Below, piece by piece: positions 1-11,337 of a stretch of DNA of 50,523 nucleotides. Source of the stretch: Cyanophora paradoxa (taxonomy: Eukaryota; Glaucocystophyceae; Cyanophorales; Cyanophoraceae); contig QPMI01000340.1 in NCBI GenBank assembly GCA_004431415.1, positions 1-50,523 of the forward strand, in the 5' to 3' direction. A program made the translations under genes and the position numbers. The number at the start of each line of letters is the position of its first letter. Position 1 is the first letter of the stretch. The notes under the pieces were generated by a model. The model was not told the origin of the DNA. It saw nothing but the letters and a program-made list of their open reading frames with translations, and ran no database searches.

Positions 1-3000
1 CACCCTGCCCAGCAGAGGCCTTACGAGGCTCTGCCCTTCCAAGTGGACCCCCACCAAGTGTTTGGGACTTGAATGTTTCCTGGGTCACTCCCTGTTAGCG
101 CTGGTCAGTTTGAATTCCGTTGGGCCACAAAAGTGAGGTCAGGTGCACAGAAAACCTTTCTAGGGGAACATGCACAAGGCGTAGCCTTAGGCAGGTGCAC
201 CCTGCCCAGCAGAGGCCCTGTAGGAGGCTCTGCCCTTCCAAGTGGGAGCCCCCCCAGTGTTGGGGACTTGAATGTTTCCTGGGTTCACTCCCTCTTAGCC
301 TGGTCAGTTTGATTCCCGTCGGGCCCACAAAAGCAAGGTCAGGTGCACACAAAAACTTTCCAGGGGAACATGCACAAGGCGCTAGCCTTCGGCAGGTGCA
401 CCCTGCCCAGCAGAGCCCTGTACGAGGCTCTGCCCTTCCAAGTGGGACCCCCACCATGTGTTTGGGACTTGAATGTTTCCTGGTTCACTCCCTCTTAGCC
501 CTGGTCAGTTTGAATTCCCGTCGGGCCCACAAAAGCAAGGTCAGGTGCACACAAAAACTTTCCGGGGGGAACATGCACAAGGCGCTAGCCTTAGGCAGGT
601 GCACCCTGCCCAGCAGAGGCCCTGTACGAGGCTCTGCCCTTCCAAGTGGGACCCCCACCAAGTGTTTGGGGACTTGAATGTTTCCTGGGTTCACTCCCTG
701 TTAGCGCTGGTCAGTTTGAATTCCCGTTGGGCCCACAAAAGTGAGGTCAGGTGCACAGAAAACCTTTCTAGGGGGAACATGCACAAGGCGGTAGCCTTAG
801 GCAGGTGCACCCTGCCCAGCAGAGGCCCTGTAGGAGGCTCTGCCCTTCCAAGTGGGAGCCCCCCCAGTGTTTGGGGACTTGAATGTTTCCTGGGTTCACT
901 CCCTCTTAGCCCTGGTCAGTTTGAATTCCCGTCGGGCCCACAAAAGCAAGGTCAGGTGCACACAAAAACTTTCCAGGGGGAACATGCACAAGGCGCTAGC
1001 CTTAGGCAGGTGCACCCTGCCCAGCAGAGGCCCTGTACGAGGCTCTGCCCTTCCAAGTGGGACCCCCACCATGTGTTTGGGGACTTGAATGTTTCCTGGG
1101 TTCACTCCCTCTTAGCCCTGGTCAGTTTGAATTCCCGTCGGGCCCACAAAAGCAAGGTCAGGTGCACACAAAAACTTTCCAGGGGGAACATGCACAAGGC
1201 GCTAGCCTTAGACAGGTGCACCCTGCCCAGCAGAGGCCCTGTACGAGGCTCTGCCCTTCCAAGTGGGACCCCCACCAAGTGTTTGGGGACTTGTATGTTT
1301 CCTGGGTTCACTCCCTGTTAGCGCTGGTCAGTTTGAATTCCCGTTGGGCCCACAAAAGTGAGGTCAGGTGCACAGAAAACCTTTCTAGGGGGAACATGCA
1401 CAAGGCGGTAGCCTTACGCAGGTGCACCCTGCCCAGCAGAGGCCCTGTAGGAGGCTCTGCCCTTCCAAGTGGGAGCCCCCCAGTGTTTGGGGACTTGAAT
1501 GTTTCCCTGGTTCACTCCCTCTTAGCCCTGGTCAGTTTGAATTCCCGTCGGGCCCACAAAAGCAAGGTCAGGTGCACACAAAAACTTTCCAGGGGGAACA
1601 TGCACAAGGCGCTAGCCTTAGGCAGGTGCACCCTGCCCAGCAGAGGCCCTGTACGAGGCTCTGCCCTTCCAAGTGGGACCCCCACCATGTGTTTGGGGAC
1701 TTGAATGTTTCCTGGGTTCACTCCCTCTTAGCCCTGGTCAGTTTGAATTCCCGTCGGGCCCACAAAAGCAAGGTCAGGTGCACACAAAAACTTTCCAGGG
1801 GGAACTTGCACAAGGCGCTAGCCTTAGACAGGTGCACCCTGCCCAGCAGAGGCCCTGTACGAGGCTCTGCCCTTCCAAGTGGGACCCCCACCAAGTGTTT
1901 GGGGACTTGAATGTTTCCTGGGTTCACTCCCTGTTAGCGCTGGTCAGTTTGAATTCCCGTTGGGCCCACAAAAGTGAGGTCAGGTGCACAGAAAACCTTT
2001 CTAGGGGGAACATGCACAAGGCGGTAGCCTTAGGCAGGTGCACCCTGCCCAGCAGAGGCCCTGTAGGAGGCTCTGCCCTTCCAAGTGGGAGCCCCCCCAG
2101 TGTTTGGGGACTTGAATGTTTCCTGGGTTCACTCCCTCTTAGCCCTGGTCAGTTTGAATTCCCGTCAGGCCCACAAAAGCAAGGTCAGGTGCACACAAAA
2201 ACTTTCCAGGGGGAACATGCACAAGGCGCTAGCCTTAGGCAGGTGCACCCTGCCCAGCAGAGGCCCTGTACGAGGCTCTGCCCTTCCAAGTGGGACCCCC
2301 ACCATGTGTTTGGGGACTTGAATGTTTCCTGGGTTCACTCCCTCTTAGCCCTGGTCAGTTTGAATTCCCGTCGGGCCCACAAAAGCAAGGTCAGGTGCAC
2401 ACAAAACCTTTCCAGGGGGAACATGCACAAGGCGCTAGCCTTAGGCAGGTGCACCCTGCCCAGCAGAGGCCCTGTAGGAGGCTCTGCCCTTCCAAGTGGG
2501 ATCCCTGCAGAGTGTTTGGGGACTTGAATGTTTCCTGGGTTCACTCCCTCTTAGCGCTGGTCAGTTTGAATTCCCGTCGGGCCCACAAAAGTGAGGTCAG
2601 GTGCACACAAAAACTTTCCAGGGGGAACATGCACAAGGCGCTAGCCTTAGACAGGTGCACCCTGCCCAGCAGAGGCCCTGTACGAGGCTCTGCCCTTCCA
2701 AGTGGGAGCCCCCCCAGTGTTTGGGGACTTGAATGTTTCCCTGGTTCACTCCCTCTTAGCGCTGGTCAGTTTGAATTCCCGTTGGGCCCACAAAAGTGAG
2801 GTCAGGTGCACACAAAAACTTTCCAGGGGGAACATGCACAAGGCGGTAGCCTTAGGCAGGTGCACCCTGCCCAGCAGAGGCCCTGTACGAGGCTCTGCCC
2901 TTCCAAGTGGGACCCCCACCAGTGTTTGGGGACTTGAATGTTTCCTGGGTTCACTCCCTCTTAGCCCTGGTCAGTTTGAATTCCCGTCGGGCCCACAAAA

Positions 3001-6000
3001 GCAAGGTCAGGTGCACACAAAAACTTTCCAGGGGGAACATGCACAAGGCGCTAGCCTTAGGCAGGTGCACCCTGCCCAGCAGAGGCCCTGTAGGAGGCTC
3101 TGCCCTTCCAAGTGGGATCCCTGCAGAGTGTTTGGGGACTTGAATGTTTCCTGGTTCACTCCCTCTTAGCGCTGGTCAGTTTGAATTCCCGTCGGGCCCA
3201 CAAAAGCAAGGTCAGGTGCACACAAAAACTTTCCAGGGGGAACATGCACAAGGCGCTAGCCTTAGACAGGTGCACCCTGCCCAGCAGAGGCCCTGTACGA
3301 GGCTCTGCCCTTCCAAGTGGGAGCCCCCCCAGTGTTTGGGGACTTGAATGTTTCCCTGGTTCACTCCCTCTTAGCGCTGGTCAGTTTGAATTCCCGTTGG
3401 GCCCAGAAAAGTGAGGTCAGGTGCACACAAAAACTTTCCAGGGGGAACATGCACAAGGCGGTAGCCTTAGGCAGGTGCACCCTGCCCAGCAGAGGCCCTG
3501 TAGGAGGCTCTGCCCTTCCAAGCGGGATCCCTGCAGAGTGTTTGGGGACTTGAATGTTTCCTGGGTTCACTCCCTCTTAGCGCTGGTCAGTTTGAATTCC
3601 CGTTGGGCCCACAAAAGTGAGGTCAGGTGCACACAAAAACTTTCCAGGGGGAACATGCACAAGGCGCTAGCCTTAGGCAGGTGCACCCTGCCCAGCAGAG
3701 GCCCTGTACGAGGCTCTGCCCTTCCAAGTGGGAGCCCCCCAGTGTTTGGGGACTTGAATGTTTCCTGGGTTCACTCCCTCTTAGCCCTGGTCAGTTTGAA
3801 TTCCCGTCGGGCCCACAAAAGCAAGGTCAGGTGCACACAAAACTTTCCAGGGGGAACATGCACAAGGCGCTAGCCTTAGGCAGGTGCACCCTGCCCAGCA
3901 GAGGCCCTGTACGAGGCTCTGCCCTTCCAAGTGGGACCCCCACCATGTGTTTGGGGACTTGAATGTTTCCTGGGTTCACTCCCTCTTAGACCTGGTCAGT
4001 TTGAATTCCCGTCGGGCCCACAAAAGCAAGGTCAGGTGCACACAAAAACTTTCCAGGGGGAACTTGCACAAGGCGCTAGCCTTAGACAGGTGCACCCTGC
4101 CCAGCAGAGGCCCTGTACGAGGCTCTGCCCTTCCAAGTGGGATCCCTGCAGAGTGTTTGGGGACTTGAATGTTTCCTGGGTTCACTCCCTCTTAGTGCTG
4201 GTCAGTTTGAATTCCCGTCGGGCCCACAAAAGCAAGGTCAGGTGCACACAAAACTTTCCAGGGGGAACATGCACAAGGCGCTAGCCAAGGCAGGTGCACC
4301 CTGCCCAGCAGAGGCCCTGTACGAGGCTCTGCCCTTCCAAGTGGGACCCCCACCATGTGTTTGGGGACTTGAATGTTTCCTGGGTTCACTCACTCTTAGC
4401 CCTGGTCAGTTTGAATTCCCGTTGGGCCCACAAAAGTGAGGTCAGGTGCACACAAAAACTTTCCAGGGGGAACATGCACAAGGCGCTAGCCTTAGGCAGG
4501 TGCACCCTGCCCAGCAGAGGCCCTGTACGAGGCTCTGCCCTTCCAAGTGGGATCCCTGCAGAGTGTTTGGGGACTTGAATGTTTCCTGGGTTCACTCCCT
4601 CTTAGCGCTGGTCAGTTTGAATTCCCGTCGGGCCCACAAAAGCAAGGTCAGGTGCACACAAAAACTTTCCAGGGGGAACATGCACAAGGCGGTAGCCTTA
4701 GGCAGGTGCACCCTGCCCAGCAGAGGCCCTGTAGGAGGCTCTGCCCTTCCAAGTGGGATCCCTGCAGAGTGTTTGGGGACTTGAATGTTTCCTGGGTTCA
4801 CTCCCTGTTAGCGCTGGTCAGTTTGAATTCCCGTCGGGCCCACAAAAGCAAGGTCAGGTGCACACAAAAACTTTCCAGGGGGAACATGCACAAGGCGCTA
4901 GCCTTAGACAGGTGCACCCTGCCCAGCAGAGGCCCTGTACGAGGCTCTGCCCTTCCAAGTGGGACCCCCACCATGTGTTTGGGGACTTGAATGTTTCCTG
5001 GGTTCACTCCCTGTTAGCGCTGGTCAGTTTGAATTCCCGTTGGGCCCACAAAAGTGAGGTCAGGTGCACACAAAAACTTTCCAGGGGGAACATGCACAAG
5101 GCGCTAGCCTTAGGCAGGTGCACCCTGCCCAGCAGAGGCCCTGTACGAGGCTCTGCCCTTCCAAGTGGGAGCCCCCCAGTGTTTGGGGACTTGAATGTTT
5201 CCTGGGTTCACTCCCTCTTAGCCCTGGTCAGTTTGAATTCCCGTCGGGCCCACAAAAGCAAGGTCAGGTGCACACAAAACTTTCCAGGGGGAACATGCAC
5301 AAGGCGCTAGCCTTAGGCAGGTGCACCCTGCCCAGCAGAGGCCCTGTACGAGGCTCTGCCCTTCCAAGTGGGACCCCCACCAAGTGTTTGGGGACTTGAA
5401 TGTTTCCTGGGTTCACTCCCTCTTAGCCCTGGTCAGTTTGAATTCCCGTCGGGCCCACAAAAGCAAGGTCAGGTGCACACAAAACTTTCCAGGGGGAACT
5501 TGCACAAGGCGCTAGCCTTAGACAGGTGCACCCTGCCCAGCAGAGGCCCTGTACGAGGCTCTGCCCTTCCAAGTGGGATCCCTGCAGAGTGTTTGGGGAC
5601 TTGAATGTTTCCTGGGTTCACTCCCTCTTAGCGCTGGTCAGTTTGAATTCCCGTCGGGCCCACAAAAGCAAGGTCAGGTGCACACAAAAACTTTCCAGGG
5701 GGAACATGCACAAGGCGCTAGCCAAGGCAGGTGCACCCTGCCCAGCAGAGGCCCTGTACGAGGCTCTGCCCTTCCAAGTGGGACCCCCACCATGTGTTTG
5801 GGGACTTGAATGTTTCCTGGGTTCACTCACTCTTAGCCCTGGTCAGTTTGACTTCCCGTTGGGCCCACAAAAGTGAGGTCAGGTGCACACAAAAACTTTC
5901 CAGGGGGAACATGCACAAGGCGCTAGCCTTAGGCAGGTGCACCCTGCCCAGCAGAGGCCCTGTACGAGGCTCTGCCCTTCCAAGTGGGATCCCTGCAGAG

Positions 6001-8168
6001 TGTTTGGGGACTTGAATGTTTCCTGGGTTCACTCCCTCTTAGCGCTGGTCAGTTTGAATTCCCGTCGGGCCCACAAAAGCAAGGTCAGGTGCACACAAAA
6101 ACTTTCCAGGGGGAACATGCACAAGGCGCTAGCCAAGGCAGGTGCACCCTGCCCAGCAGAGGCCCTGTACGAGGCTCTGCCCTTCCAAGTGGGACCCCCA
6201 CCATGTGTTTGGGGACTTGAATGTTTCCTGGGTTCACTCACTCTTAGCCCTGGTCAGTTTGAATTCCCGTTGGGCCCACAAAAGTGAGGTCAGGTGCACA
6301 CAAAAACTTTCCAGGGGGAACATGCACAAGGCGCTAGCCTTAGGCAGGTGCACCCTGCCCAGCAGAGGCCCTGTACGAGGCTCTGCCCTTCCAAGTGGGA
6401 CCCCCACCATGTGTTTGGGGACTTGAATGTTTCCTGGGTTCACTCCTTCTTAGCCCTGGTCAGTTTGAATTCCCGTCGGGCCCACAAAAGCAAGGTCAGG
6501 TGCACACAAAAACTTTCCAGGGGAACTTGCACAAGGCGCTAGCCTTAGACAGGTGCACCCTGCCCAGCAGAGGCCCTGTACGAGGCTCTGCCCTTCCAAG
6601 TGGGACCCCAGCAAGTGTTTGGGACTTGAATGTTTCCTGGGTTCACTCCCTGTTAGCGCTGGTCAGTTTGAATTCCCGTTGGGCCCACAAAAGCAAGGTC
6701 AGGTGCACACAAAACCTTTCCAGGGGGAACATGCACAAGGCGCTAGCCTTAGGCAGGTGCACCCTGCCCAGCAGTGGCCCTCTAAGAGGCTCTGCCCATC
6801 CAAGTGGGATCCCTGCCGAGTGTTTGGGGACTTGAATGTTTCCGGGGTTCACTCCTTCTTAGCCCTGGTCAGTTTGAATTCCCGTCGGGCCCACAAAAGC
6901 AAGGTCAGGTGCACACAAAACCTTTCCAGGGGGAACATGCACAAGGCGCTAGCCTTAGGCAGGTGCACCCTGCCCAGCAGAGGCCCTGTACGAGGCTCTG
7001 CCCTTCCAAGTGGGACCCCCACCATGTGTTTGGGGACTTGAATGTTTCCTGGGTTCACTCACTCTTAGCCCTGGTCAGTTTGACTTCCCGTTGGGCCCAC
7101 AAAAGTGAGGTCAGGTGCACACAAAAACTTTCCAGGGGGAACATGCACAAGGCGCTAGCCTTAGGCAGGTGCACCCTGCCCAGCAGAGGCCCTGTACGAG
7201 GCTCTGCCCTTCCAAGTGGGATCCCTGCAGAGTGTTTGGGGACTTGAATGTTTCCTGGGTTCACTCCCTCTTAGCGCTGGTCAGTTTGAATTCCCGTCGG
7301 GCCCACAAAAGCAAGGTCAGGTGCACACAAAAACTTTCCAGGGGGAACATGCACAAGGCGCTAGCCTTAGGCAGGTGCACCCTGCCCAGCAGAGGCCCTG
7401 TACGAGGCTCTGCCCTTCCAAGTGGGACCCCACCATGTGTTTGGGGACTTGAATGTTTCCTGGGTTCACTCACTCTTAGCCCTGGTCAGTTTGAATTCCC
7501 GTTGGGCCCACAAAAGTGAGGTCAGGTGCACACAAAAACTTTCCAGGGGGAACATGCACAAGGCGCTAGCCTTAGGCAGGTGCACCCTGCCCAGCAGAGG
7601 CCCTGTACGAGGCTCTGCCCTTCCAAGTGGGACCCCCACCATGTGTTTGGGGACTTGAATGTTTCCTGGGTTCACTCCTTCTTAGCCCTGGTCAGTTTGA
7701 ATTCCCGTCGGGCCCACAAAAGCAAGGTCAGGTGCACACAAAAACTTTCCAGGGGGAACTTGCACAAGGCGCTAGCCTTAGACAGGTGCACCCTGCCCAG
7801 CAGAGGCCCTGTACGAGGCTCTGCCCTTCCAAGTGGGACCCCCAGCAAGTGTTTGGGGACTTGAATGTTTCCTGGGTTCACTCCCTGTTAGCGCTGGTCA
7901 GTTTGAATTCCCGTTGGGCCCACAAAAGTGAGGTCAGGTGCACAGAAAACCTTTCCAGGGGGAACATGCACAAGGCGCTAGCCTTAGGCAGGTGCACCCT
8001 GCCCAGCAGAGGCCCTTTAAGAGGCTCTGCCCTTCCAAGTGGGATCCCTGCCGAGTGTTTGGGGACTTGAATGTTTCCTGGGTTCACTCCTTCTTAGCCC
8101 TGGTCAGTTTGAATTCCCGTTGGGCCCACAAAAGCAAGGTCAGGTGCACACAAAAACTTTCCAGGGGG
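1..8168 (+). repeat. Satellite A tandem array (205-206 bp monomer, about 40 copies)
   Basis: Head-to-tail repeats of a 205-206 bp unit run from the window edge to 8168; the landmark tttggggacttgaatg recurs at about 664, 870, 1075, 1281 and so on. Monomers differ at diagnostic sites: the stretch before the landmark reads accaag, cccccag, accatg, gcagag, agcaag or gccgag, and other sites read tcgggccc or ttgggccc, and gtacgagg or gtaggagg. These tags recur in order, so higher-order repeats are present. Several frames stay open over 200-280 codons, but they are the same monomer read in shifting frames and are not taken as genes. The first 480 bp carry extra single-base deletions. The array continues beyond the left edge. 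Confidence 0.97.
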
Positions 8169-8179
8169 ATTTAAAGTAG

Positions 8180-8482
8180 ATGAAAAAAATTGATGATTTG
8201 CGCTCGGAGATTAAGCGCACAAATAATGCAGTTCTTGATAAGTTGGATCAAATTGGGCGCCAAATGAGTTCTCGCCCCCAGGGTGACTCTTGGCGTGGCA
8301 ATTATAATTTTGGACGTGGAGGATATGGAGGTCGCGGTCGTGGGCACTATACCCAGCGCGATTCTCATGATTCTGGACATTATTCTGGTGGTGGTGATCG
8401 CGGTCGCTCCGTTGAGCGCCGTGGGTCTTCTTCTGACCCTAAGGGTCGGGGCGGTTCGCAGCCCCGCCCGAAAAACGCCTAA
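8180..8482 (+). pseudogene. gag: Gypsy-1 gag, C-terminal remnant
   Basis: About 100 codons with an RG/GY-rich tail and the ending GRGGSQPRP, matching the C-terminus of the complete gag at 30112-31281. The homology starts abruptly at 8169, where satellite A stops, so the capsid region is gone. There is no CCHC zinc knuckle; the basic RG-rich tail may serve RNA binding instead. The stop codon TAA is at 8480-8482. The pol frame, one base back (-1), is open across this stop and continues into pol. The ATG at 8180 is an internal codon made to look like a start by truncation. Confidence 0.75.
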
Positions 8483-8510
8483 ACCAGCCTGTTTCTGCCC
8501 GCCAGGCTGG
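8470..8510 (+). promoter_or_regulatory. Degenerate -1 frameshift signal at gypsy-1 gag/pol junction
   Basis: G AAA AAC (8470-8476) in the gag frame is followed by the stop at 8480-8482 and then by an 8-bp perfect stem, CCAGCCTG (8484-8491) and CAGGCTGG (8503-8510), with an 11-nt loop. The pol frame is -1 to gag and open through the site. The heptamer is one base off the X XXY YYZ consensus, unlike the intact copy in gypsy-2. Confidence 0.5.
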
Positions 8511-10740
8511 GGCGGCGTCTAAACCAGCCACTTTCGGAGCAGCTGTTCTTGGACTTTGTAATTTGATCCCTTTGATTTCATTTAATGAATTTCTTCGGCG
8601 AATTGGAAAACAAGTCAACAGTTGTTCTGATATCCCTTCTCCCTCTTCTATTTCATCATCCAATTGTTCCCAAACTTCCAACCTCCCTATCGTTGCCAAT
8701 GATGAGAAAGATGCTAGTAGTTGTAGAATTGATTCTTTTGGTACAATTCCGGACAATTTGCCGGATGGTCAGCCGCATTTGCGTAGTTTTGCTCCTCAAA
8801 TTTCGAGTGGAAAGGGGGATTCTCCCCGTGGGGTGCTTGTGTCAAAAAGTTTTGGGCAGTTCGAGAGAGGCCACTTTGGCACTTTCATTTCGGCTACTTC
8901 AAGACTTCGCGAGCATTCGCACTCGCGCAAGCATTTCATTCCTCTCGAGAGACATCGAAAAATTGTATCACTTGGAATTAGTTTCAACAATGATGGCCGT
9001 GCTTCACTTCAAATATGTTCCTTGGACTCCCACAATAATGCTCCAGCTGAGCGGCGATTTGCGCAGGCTCCAGGGAGATCGATTGTGGAAGTTATCATCC
9101 AAGGAAAGCCTCACTCTTTCTTATTGGACAGCGGGGCAGATGTTTCTTTTATCCTCTCTAAAACTGTTTCCCAACTTGGACTTAATCACAAAGTGTTTCG
9201 CAACCATTTCACTCCATCTGTTAAGTTGCCTAATTCAGCATTGGTGTCTGTACCTGGTGAGATCAGCTTATCGGCCACAATTGGGCCGCTCACCAAGAGT
9301 TTTCCGTTGCTTGTAGTGGATTTTCCTGGCTATGCGCTCGATGGCATTTTGGGTCAGGATTTCTTCACCGAGAATGGAGTCACTTATGCGAATGTTGGCC
9401 CTACGGATCGGACTTTGACTTTTGCCCGATTTCCGGACAAGCCAGTTCAGTGCAAGGTTCTTCCTGTGCTGGGCGGCGCATCAGAGCAGCCATCATCTTC
9501 GCAAGATGCTCAAGACAATATTCCTTCGGAGAGTTCCAGCATTCGCAGAATTCCTGAAGATCATGGAATTGTCTTGGAAGTTGCTAAGGATGCTAAAATT
9601 GAGCCTGGATTTCAGCGGATGGTAGAGTTTAGAGTTCGTGGCAATCATTATGTGCCGGATTGTGATGGTTTCCTGAAAGAGTTCTACATATGGGACGGCA
9701 ACCCAGAGGTCCGCGTAGCGGCTGGGCCGACGGCGTGCCGTGGAGGTCGAGTTCATGGAATGGTTTCTAACTTTAGCAGTCGCTTTGGAGAGAAACCAGT
9801 TCTTTTGCATAAAGGCTTGAAGCTTGCTACTTTTGTTCCTGATTCCCGCTTCAAAGCTGAATTGTATGACCTTGGAATTAAATTGAGTTATGATCAGGAG
9901 GGAAAAGGAGAGTATGTGAAGGATGAGAAACCAAAAGAAGTTCCCCCTTCGGTACCAACATATGTCTCTGAGTACGCCTGCGCAGACTCAATCCAAGTCA
10001 ACTTGACCGATGCCAAGTTGAATTCTACTGACAAGTCGAAGAAAGAAGCTAGTCCAGAAGCTAGACCTCAATCTTCAACTGAGTTTTCTGATGGACTTCC
10101 CGAGTGCAAATATCCATTTACAGATAGAATGAAAGAGTTTTCGCATCTACATACAGTTCCAGTCGAAAATGCTTCAGAGCTTATTTATGATGAAATTCGC
10201 CAGCGATATGGGCAAAATATTTTGGATTTTCTTAAGAGTGTTGATATCGGCAGCCCTGAGGACAAGGCTGACGAGCGCACTGTTATGCTGGATTTCCTTG
10301 CTGGGAATTTGGATCGTGCCAAGGCTGAGCTACCGCCTTATGATCCTGATGGACAACACTTGCCCATCAAGCATACTATTCAAACTGGAGATGCTCGTCC
10401 GATCGCAGAGCCCCCTCGCAGACATTCTCAGCAGGAGCGTGATTTAATTGTTAATGAGACCAAGAAGTTATTGGGTCGCAATTTAATTCGTCCTTCTCGG
10501 TCGCCCTGGGCCGCCCCTGTGGTCTTGGTGCGCAAGAAGGATGGAACTTTGCGATTTTGCATTGACTATCGAAAATTAAATGCTGTTACTATGGATGATG
10601 CTTATCCGCTCCCTCGAATTGACGATGCTCTGGAAGCTTTATCAGGTTCTATATATATATCAGCTATGGACGCGCCGGATGGTTATTGGGGTGTTGAGAT
10701 GAAGGAGGAGGACAAGGAGAAAACTGCTTTCAGGACTCCT
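8483..10740 (+). pseudogene. pol: Gypsy-1 pol, N-terminal half (protease and start of RT)
   Basis: A continuous frame of about 750 codons. The aspartic protease has the active site LLDSGADVSF (Asp codon at 9127) and a later GILGQDFF. The RT start has the conserved run SPWAAPVVLVRKKDG then RFCIDYRKLNAVT, and ends at KTAFRTP. The frame is open upstream through the gag stop in the -1 frame, with residues such as ARQAGAA conserved in gypsy-2. A TTG at 8563 is not a credible start; expression would be by frameshift from gag. The last codons before the stop derive from inverted satellite A. The YxDD box is missing here and lies in the inverted half. Confidence 0.88.
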
Positions 10741-11102
10741 AGCGCCTTGTGCATGTTCCCCCTGGAAAGTTTTTGTGTGCACCTGACCTTGCTTTTGTGG
10801 ACCTGACGGGAATTCAAACTGACCAGCGCTAAGAGTGAGTGAACCCAGGAAACATTCAAGTTCCAAAAACTCGGTGGGGGTCCCACTTGGATGGGCAGAG
10901 CCTTTTAGACAGCCGTTGCTGGGGAGGGTGCACCAGCCTAAGGCTAGCGCCTTGTGCATGCTCCCCCTGGAAAGGTTTTGTGTGCACCTGACCTTCCTGT
11001 TGTGGGCCCGACGAGAATTCAAACTGACCAGGGCTAAGAGGGAGTGAACCCAGGAAACATTCAAGTCCCCAAACACTTGGTGGGGGTCCCACTTGGAAGG
11101 GC
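10741..11102 (-). repeat. Satellite A, about 1.8 units, reverse orientation
   Basis: Reverse complement of the array at 1-8168, including ctaaggctagcgccttgtgc and the complement of tttggggacttgaatg. It is more diverged than the main array. It joins the RT break at 10740 with a 2-bp CT overlap and ends at GGGC next to the LTR at 11103. If the inversion is undone it returns to the orientation of the main array, so gypsy-1 probably sat inside satellite A. Confidence 0.9.
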
Positions 11103-11279
11103 TGTCCCGAAGTACACTATGGGTTCACACGCTGATGTACCAGGACAAGTTCCTGGACACCACACTGTATTTCCACCCAACACACCAACTGAGGGGCAAG
11201 CCCCTACACATCAGACTAGGCTAGGGTACATCAGGGGGTACTATGACACACTGACTTAGGCGAACTACGCTTCAGCTCA
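11103..11279 (-). repeat. Gypsy-1 3' LTR (177 bp)
   Basis: Read on the minus strand it begins TGAGCTGAAGCGTAGTTCGCC and ends TTCGGGACA, giving TG...CA ends. It lies downstream of the pol stop, after a purine-rich acagagcgag tract that may be the polypurine tract. Its start resembles the gypsy-2 LTR start (GAAGCGTAGTTC shared); the rest differs. The bases next to its outer edge are GGGC, the same four that flank gypsy-2. Boundaries rest on a single copy. Confidence 0.65.
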
Positions 11280-11337
11280 ACTCGCTCTGTAGTAAGAAAA
11301 GGCGACGTCCTCGCTCGCCAATAAGTAAAGAAAGAAA

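Noticed and set aside
73-8174. Dozens of overlapping open frames on both strands of satellite A, up to 284 codons
   Set aside because: They are the same monomer read in shifting frames because 205-206 is not a multiple of 3. They have no independent start context or domain.
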